Of a DNA stretch of 49,842 nucleotides, positions 49,601 to 49,842 are shown in pieces; within the stretch, counting starts at the first letter, position 1; every line of letters starts with the position of its first letter. The notes under the pieces were generated by a model. That model ran no database searches, was not told the origin of the DNA, and saw only the letters and a list, made by a program, of their open reading frames with translations. The DNA lies in NCBI GenBank assembly GCA_018400295.1, contig JAGYMZ010000016.1, positions 1-49,842 of the forward strand, in the 5' to 3' direction. A program made the position numbers and the translations under genes. Origin of the DNA: Bacteroidales bacterium (GTDB lineage: Bacteria; Bacteroidota; Bacteroidia; Bacteroidales; B18-G4).

Positions 49601-49842
49601 ATTACTGAAGGCAGTGTTCATTGTTTATTGTTCATTGTTCCGGGTTTCGGGTCCGCGTCTAGAATTCAATAACCTGTTGCTGTACTACGAGCCACGAGCT
49701 AACGCTGAGAAGATAAAAGACAAAAGGATAAAGATAAAAGTGGAACTGTCCTCTCTCCCCTGGTCTGAGTGGCATCACGGTAAGTCGGCAGATTATGGGC
49801 GCCCCGTCAGGGGCGCAACTCCGGTAGCGAAGCGAGATAAAG
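49601..49842. repeat. Repeat-rich spacer ending in a REP-like palindrome
   Basis: The right end holds short direct repeats of TTGTTCATTG/TTATTG type (49615-49640), a repeated ACGAGC unit (49687-49698), and AAAAGAT/GATAAAAG units (49710-49740). A GC-rich hairpin follows: GCGCCCC (49799-49805), loop GTCA, GGGGCGC (49810-49816). This suggests a REP-type or MITE-like element continuing past the window. No gene is visible here. Confidence 0.5.

Overview
The window looks like chromosomal DNA of a member of the Bacteroidota. Several promoters fit the Bacteroidota TTTG / TAnnTTTG pattern. Lipoproteins have short lipoboxes, starts sit behind A-rich leaders more often than behind strong Shine-Dalgarno sites, and there is an outer-membrane TonB-dependent receptor with a carboxypeptidase-regulatory-like N-terminus. 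A CruF/CruC/CruD-style carotenoid tail-modifying cluster points the same way. The genus cannot be read from the sequence. I saw no rRNA, tRNA, CRISPR array, phage or complete insertion sequence.

Layout. 1-127: the 5' end of a nicotinate phosphoribosyltransferase gene. 355-1487: two tandem EF-hand proteins. 1741-12180: a minus-strand carbon/energy block in transcription order gap, UPF0182 membrane protein, PEP synthase, phosphoglycerate mutase and a plasma-membrane-type H+ P-type ATPase. 12381-19671: mostly single minus-strand genes (macrodomain, Ca2+-type P-ATPase, two SDR-family proteins, YbhB/PEBP protein, EgtD-like histidine methyltransferase). 19806-22302: DNA ligase D encoded as three separate adjacent genes (phosphoesterase, ligase, polymerase), with no Ku in the window. 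22393-28227: a stress/signalling patch with a universal stress protein, a hybrid histidine kinase ending in an HPt domain, a sigma-54 activator, dodecin and a coiled-coil lipoprotein. 28391-33511: APC permease, GtrB/DPM-like glycosyltransferase, TonB-dependent receptor. 33907-37745: carotenoid operon (CrtI/CrtD-like desaturase, CruF-like hydratase, acyltransferase, glycosyltransferase). 37868-39185: a lipoprotein and a receiver-HPt protein. 39296-45180: a tightly packed plus-strand operon (receiver-HPt, receiver, TPR/YaiO-type outer-membrane barrel, SPOR-TM-HEAT protein, processive GT2 synthase). 45236-49537: an unknown membrane-anchored protein, a sugar nucleotidyltransferase and an Na+/solute symporter. 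The last 200 bases are a repeat-rich spacer ending in a REP-like palindrome.

The strongest candidate for a poorly described system is the 39.2-45.2 kb operon. It holds an inner-membrane polysaccharide synthase, an outer-membrane TPR-barrel of PgaA-like layout, and a protein with two periplasmic SPOR-like repeats, one membrane span and cytoplasmic HEAT-type repeats that could connect the two. All are co-transcribed with two orphan receiver proteins, and a third receiver-HPt gene is divergent. I infer a phosphorelay-controlled exopolysaccharide synthesis and export machine. The three HPt sites in the window share an unusual H-x-x-x-P motif in place of the textbook HxLKG.

The other groups are consistent with an aerobic, light- and stress-exposed lifestyle: carotenoid glycoside ester synthesis, ergothioneine-type betaine chemistry, end joining, dodecin and universal stress protein. 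Gluconeogenic enzymes are co-transcribed with ion pumping. That lifestyle reading is inference from gene content only.
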